In this document: piece by piece, positions 5,404 to 8,097 of the stretch
Numbering within the stretch: position 1 is the stretch's first letter
Layout of the letters: every line of letters starts with the position of its first letter
Origin: Acidaminococcales bacterium
GTDB lineage: Bacteria > Bacillota > Negativicutes > Acidaminococcales > JAISLQ01
Direction of reading: 5' to 3'
Assembly (NCBI GenBank): GCA_031275255.1
Contig: JAISPA010000068.1
Coordinates: 1-8,097 of the forward strand
Length of the DNA stretch: 8,097 nucleotides
The notes under the pieces: generated by a model
Database searches by the model: none
The model's input: the letters and a program-made list of their open reading frames with translations, nothing else
Told to the model about the DNA's origin: nothing
Program-made: the position numbers and the translations under genes

Positions 5404-5432
5404 TTGCGCAAGCCGTTTTTCTTTGATATGAT
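5404..5432 (+). promoter_or_regulatory. Promoter of the ywlE-rpiB-glyA-dCMP deaminase run
   Basis: TTGCGC (5404-5409), 17-nt spacer, TATGAT (5427-5432) preceded by a TGA extended -10. It lies in the 128-nt gap after the LCP gene, about 62 nt before the phosphatase ATG. No clear terminator separates it from the LCP gene, so readthrough from upstream is also possible. Confidence 0.6.
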
Positions 5433-5494
5433 AATAAATACAGGCGTTCAACGGTAATTTGAACAAGTCCTGAAAAACGGGGACAATTTTCGCT

Positions 5495-5962
5495 ATGTAT
5501 ACCGTGCTTTTTGTTTGCAGCGGCAACACCTGCCGCAGCCCGATGGCGCAATTAATTTTGCTGCGAAAAATAAAAGACGCGAACCTGTCCGAACGGGTCA
5601 GAGTATTGTCCGCCGGACTTAACGCCCTTAAGGGCGATGAAATGGCGGCCGCCGCGCGGGCGGCGATGCGAAAAAGAGGAATTGCCGCCGGCGGTTTTTC
5701 CGCGCGCGCAGTTGACGAAAAAACCGTCGGGCGCTCTGACATTATCCTTACCATGACCTTGGCCCAGCTTAGAGCGTTAACGGCTTCGTTTCCGGCGGCG
5801 CGGGGAAAAGCTTACACGCTGGGGAATTTTTGCGGCGGCGGCGACGTGCCTGACCCTTTCGGCGGCGATGAAAAAGAATATGAAGCCTGCGCCGCCCGGC
5901 TGGAAGACATGCTCGGGCGGGCAATGGCCAAAATAAGCGGACTGTCAGGTGATACAGAGTGA
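5495..5962 (+). CDS. ywlE: Low-molecular-weight phosphatase, probable protein-arginine phosphatase (YwlE-like)
   Basis: The 155-residue protein has the LMW-PTP fold signature: the P-loop VCSGNTCRSPMA (nucleophile C8, R14) and the general-acid loop DVPDPFGG (D120). Position 12 in the loop is Thr. In B. subtilis YwlE the matching Thr favours phospho-arginine over phospho-tyrosine, so arginine dephosphorylation is the more likely activity (inference from one residue plus context). In Firmicutes it counters the McsB arginine kinase that marks proteins for ClpCP. Length is typical of the family. GGGGA lies about 11 nt before the ATG. The next gene overlaps its stop by 4 nt. A LMW protein-tyrosine phosphatase of the Wzb type is the alternative and would fit the LCP gene upstream, but Wzb partners (Wzc-like kinase) are not in view. 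Confidence 0.88.
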   Translation: MYTVLFVCSGNTCRSPMAQLILLRKIKDANLSERVRVLSAGLNALKGDEMAAAARAAMRKRGIAAGGFSARAVDEKTVGRSDIILTMTLAQLRALTASFPAARGKAYTLGNFCGGGDVPDPFGGDEKEYEACAARLEDMLGRAMAKISGLSGDTE

Positions 5963-6393
5963 AAATAGTGCTGGCTTGCGACCACGGCGGTTATAAACTG
6001 AAAGAGAGCGTCAAGGGCTTGTTGGCCGAATTGGAACTGTGCTTTGAGGATTACGGCGTGTTTGACGAGACGCCCGCCGATTATCCCGAAATAGCTGCGC
6101 GCGCTTGCGCCGCCATAAAAGACGGGCGGTTCGCGCGCGGTATAATCATTTGCGGAACCGGCGTGGGCGTGTCTATTGCCGCCAACCGGCTCAAAGGCAT
6201 AAAGGCCGCTTTATGCGGCGACGAATTTTCCGCGCGGATGAGCCGAGAGCATAACGACGCCAATGTGCTTTGCTTAGGCGGACGGGTTATCGGGCCGGGA
6301 TTGGCCAGCCTTATCACGAAAAGCTGGCTTGAGGCGGAATTCGCCGGCGGACGGCATGCGCGCCGTGTAGCGATGATTGATAAAAATGATTGA
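5959..6393 (+). CDS. rpiB: Ribose-5-phosphate isomerase B
   Basis: The 144-residue cytoplasmic enzyme interconverts ribulose-5-phosphate and ribose-5-phosphate in the pentose phosphate pathway. RpiB/LacAB signatures are all present: ACDHGG (D8, H9), CGTGVGVSIAANRLKGIKAALC (C65 catalytic base, T67), SREHNDANVLCLGGRV (H98, N99) and GGRHARRV (R132, H133). It starts at GTG inside the GTGA overlap with the phosphatase stop, with AGGTGA upstream, which implies translational coupling. Length matches the family. The last residues (MIDKND) are encoded within a short ATTGATAAAA repeat, see 6376-6407. Confidence 0.96.
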   Translation: MKIVLACDHGGYKLKESVKGLLAELELCFEDYGVFDETPADYPEIAARACAAIKDGRFARGIIICGTGVGVSIAANRLKGIKAALCGDEFSARMSREHNDANVLCLGGRVIGPGLASLITKSWLEAEFAGGRHARRVAMIDKND

Positions 6394-6407
6394 TAAAATT
6401 GATAAAA
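6376..6407 (+). repeat. Three copies of ATTGATAAAA across the rpiB stop
   Basis: ATTGATAAAA occurs at 6376-6385, 6389-6398 and 6398-6407, the last two directly abutting with one shared base. The rpiB TGA (6391-6393) lies inside the second copy. It resembles replication slippage that extended or rewrote the gene's 3' end and spacer. Confidence 0.7.
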
Positions 6408-6420
6408 TAAAAAACAGATG

Positions 6421-6444
6421 ATGTGGCATCAAATGTGGCATCAA
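6421..6444 (+). repeat. Perfect tandem 12-bp repeat upstream of glyA
   Basis: ATGTGGCATCAA occurs twice head to tail, ending just before the AAAAAGGAG ribosome site of glyA. The first copy, with its preceding G, contains the dyad GATG-TGG-CATC. It could be slippage or tandem operator sites; no matching regulator consensus is known to me. Its closeness to the start codon would let a bound protein or RNA fold affect glyA expression. Confidence 0.75.
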
Positions 6445-6460
6445 AAAGGAGCGCGTTGAA

Positions 6461-7705
6461 ATGACATTACTGAAAAATACGGACAAAGAGCTTTATAGCG
6501 CGATTGTCAGGGAACTGAACCGCCAGCGTGATAAGATTGAGCTGATCGCCTCGGAGAACTTTGTCAGCTATCCCGTACTGGAGGCGCTGGGCAGCGTACT
6601 GACCAACAAGTACGCCGAAGGCTATCCGGGCAAACGCTATTACGGCGGCTGCGAATATGTTGACGAAGTGGAAACGCTCGCGATTGAACGGGCAAAGAGC
6701 CTGTTCGGCGCGGAGCACGCCAATGTGCAGCCGCATTCCGGCGCTCAGGCCAATATGGCGGTGTATTTTTCCGTCCTGCAGCCGGGAGACACCATTTTAG
6801 GCATGAACCTGGCGCACGGCGGGCATTTGACCCACGGCAGCCCGGTGAATTTCTCCGGCCTTTTGTACAAAATTGTGCCTTACGGCGTAACCGAGCGCGA
6901 GGAGACCATTGACTACGATCTTTTGCGCGCCCTGGCGCTTGAACACAGGCCAAAACTGCTTGTGGCCGGGGCCAGCGCCTATTCGCGGTTCATAGATTAC
7001 GGGAAAATGGCCGCGATCGCCGAAGAAGCGGGCTGCCTCTTTATGGTGGATATGGCGCATGTGGCCGGCATCATCGCCGCAGGGCTGCACCCGTCGCCTG
7101 TGCCTTACGCCGACTTTGTAACTACCACCACCCACAAGACGCTGCGCGGGCCGCGCGGCGGGATGATTCTCTGCAAGGAAAAACACGCCAAAGCGGTTGA
7201 CAAGACTATCTTCCCCGGTATCCAGGGCGGACCGCTGATGCACGTCATAGCCGCCAAGGCGGCGTCTTTCGCGGAGGCGGCGACGCCGGAATTTAAACAG
7301 TATCAGCAAAACGTGGTGGACAACGCGGCGGTTTTGGCCTCGGAACTGACTAAGGCGGGCTTTCGCGTAGTATCCGGCGGCACGGACAATCATATGATGC
7401 TGCTTGATCTGCGCCCGCAGGGCATAACCGGCAAAGACGCGGAGAAATTGCTTGACACGGCCGGCATTACGGTCAATAAAAACGCCATACCTTTCGACCC
7501 GGCCAGCCCGTTTGTTACCAGCGGCATAAGGCTGGGAACGGCGGCGGTAACCACCCGCGGTTTTGACGAGGGCGCGATGAGGGAAGTCGCGGCGATTATC
7601 TCCTTTACGCTAAAGTGCGCCGGCGACACGGCGGCATCCGCGCAGGCGTCCCTCCGGGTAGCGAAACTTTGCGGCAGTTACCCGCTTTACCCGGAAATAA
7701 GCTGA
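6461..7705 (+). CDS. glyA: Serine hydroxymethyltransferase
   Basis: The 414-residue PLP enzyme converts serine plus tetrahydrofolate to glycine plus 5,10-methylene-THF, the main one-carbon source for dTMP, purines and methionine. Signatures are complete: ELIASENF near the start, [25 protein letters not shown], the PLP-contacting VDMAHVAG (D197, H200), [14 protein letters not shown] with the Schiff-base lysine K226, and [14 protein letters not shown] (R357, substrate carboxylate). Length is typical of the bacterial enzyme. AAAGGAG sits about 10 nt before the ATG. It lies 67 nt after rpiB with no terminator between and 20 nt before the dCMP deaminase, so it probably belongs to the same transcript. 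Its product, methylene-THF, is the co-substrate of thymidylate synthase. Confidence 0.98.
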   Translation: MTLLKNTDKELYSAIVRELNRQRDKIELIASENFVSYPVLEALGSVLTNKYAEGYPGKRYYGGCEYVDEVETLAIERAKSLFGAEHANVQPHSGAQANMAVYFSVLQPGDTILGMNLAHGGHLTHGSPVNFSGLLYKIVPYGVTEREETIDYDLLRALALEHRPKLLVAGASAYSRFIDYGKMAAIAEEAGCLFMVDMAHVAGIIAAGLHPSPVPYADFVTTTTHKTLRGPRGGMILCKEKHAKAVDKTIFPGIQGGPLMHVIAAKAASFAEAATPEFKQYQQNVVDNAAVLASELTKAGFRVVSGGTDNHMMLLDLRPQGITGKDAEKLLDTAGITVNKNAIPFDPASPFVTSGIRLGTAAVTTRGFDEGAMREVAAIISFTLKCAGDTAASAQASLRVAKLCGSYPLYPEIS

Positions 7706-7725
7706 GTGGACAAGGACAGTTTTCT

Positions 7726-8097
7726 ATGCAAGGAATAATCCGCCCGGATTGGGACGAATACTTTATGGAATTTGCCCGGACCGCCGGGAAAAGATCTACC
7801 TGTTTAAGGCGGGCGGTAGGCGCTTTGCTCGTGAAAGACAAGCGTATATTGGCGACAGGCTATAACGGGGCGCCGCAAGGGCTTAAACATTGCGGCGAAA
7901 CAGGTTGCCTGCGCCAAAAGCTCAATGTGCCGTCAGGGAAAATGCATGAACTTTGCCGCGGCCTGCACGCCGAACAAAACGCGATCATCCAGGCGGCCCT
8001 GCACGGCGTGTCCATTGCCGGCGCAACGCTTTACTGCACTCATCAGCCCTGCGTGGTTTGCGCGAAAATGCTGATCAACGCCGGCGTGAAAAAAATA
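7726..8097 (+). CDS. dCMP deaminase (deoxycytidylate deaminase), 3' end beyond window
   Basis: The first 124 residues are visible and the frame is open to the window edge. It shows the cytidine/deoxycytidylate deaminase zinc site: HAEQNAI (H81 ligand, E83 proton shuttle) and PCVVC (C109, C112 ligands). Upstream is the nucleotide-binding [13 protein letters not shown] segment, followed by an extra Cys/His cluster (H55, C56, C61, H74, C77) typical of dCMP deaminases, where it holds a second zinc. It deaminates dCMP to dUMP, feeding thymidylate synthase. AAGGA lies 9 nt before the ATG, 20 nt after the glyA stop, which fits co-transcription. In B. subtilis the counterpart is comEB. The full-length enzyme usually has about 150-190 residues. 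Confidence 0.94.
   Translation, partial: MQGIIRPDWDEYFMEFARTAGKRSTCLRRAVGALLVKDKRILATGYNGAPQGLKHCGETGCLRQKLNVPSGKMHELCRGLHAEQNAIIQAALHGVSIAGATLYCTHQPCVVCAKMLINAGVKKI

Noticed and set aside
5367..5425. Possible terminator after the LCP gene (CGGCGCG ... CGCAAGCCG then TTTTT)
   Set aside because: The stem is interrupted by a bulge, the loop is over 20 nt, and the T-run lies inside the spacer of the downstream promoter; not convincing.

Overview
The window looks like chromosomal DNA from a diderm Firmicute of the class Negativicutes (the Sporomusa / Selenomonas / Veillonella side). The main clue is the leftmost gene, a signal peptide followed by one SLH domain, a short coiled coil and an outer-membrane beta-barrel. 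This is the OmpM-type architecture that tethers the outer membrane to peptidoglycan in that class. The right half fits this placement: its gene order (protein-arginine phosphatase, rpiB, glyA, dCMP deaminase) is a familiar Firmicutes housekeeping cluster. Genus and species cannot be read from the window.

Left half (1-3548, minus strand). The OmpM-like porin (1-957, cut by the window edge) is preceded by about 500 nt of untranslated leader running from a good promoter (-35/-10 at 1499-1470). The leader holds several predicted hairpins, an 8-bp long-range pairing and two Shine-Dalgarno-preceded mini-ORFs. Upstream of it lies a probable three-gene minus-strand operon. It starts at a near-consensus promoter (3548-3520) and ends at a hairpin-plus-T-run terminator (1710-1667). 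The genes are an exported protein of unknown function (2831-3385), a small cytoplasmic DUF5713-like protein (2439-2777) and a lipoprotein of unknown function (1732-2319). The lipoprotein seems to start at a non-standard CTG codon: only that start gives a proper lipoprotein signal peptide, and a strong Shine-Dalgarno sits 8 nt before it. A related hairpin-forming sequence of about 28-32 nt occurs twice, at 1619-1646 and 3417-3448, in the intergenic DNA flanking this operon.

Right half (3549-8097, plus strand). A divergent promoter (3725-3754) drives a LytR-CpsA-Psr (LCP) envelope ligase with a C-terminal LytR_C domain joined by a long Pro/Ala/Lys-rich linker. A second promoter (5404-5432) leads into a tight run of ywlE-like protein-arginine phosphatase, rpiB (4-nt overlap), glyA and a dCMP deaminase truncated by the window end. 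These supply arginine dephosphorylation, ribose-5-phosphate, one-carbon units and dUMP, so the last three feed nucleotide synthesis, with glyA and dCMP deaminase converging on dTMP.

I see no mobile element, CRISPR array, tRNA or rRNA. No complete novel multi-gene system is evident. The points most worth a second look are the CTG-initiated lipoprotein, the structured porin leader with its mini-ORFs, the paired intergenic hairpin repeats, and the uncharacterised exported protein / DUF5713 / lipoprotein operon.
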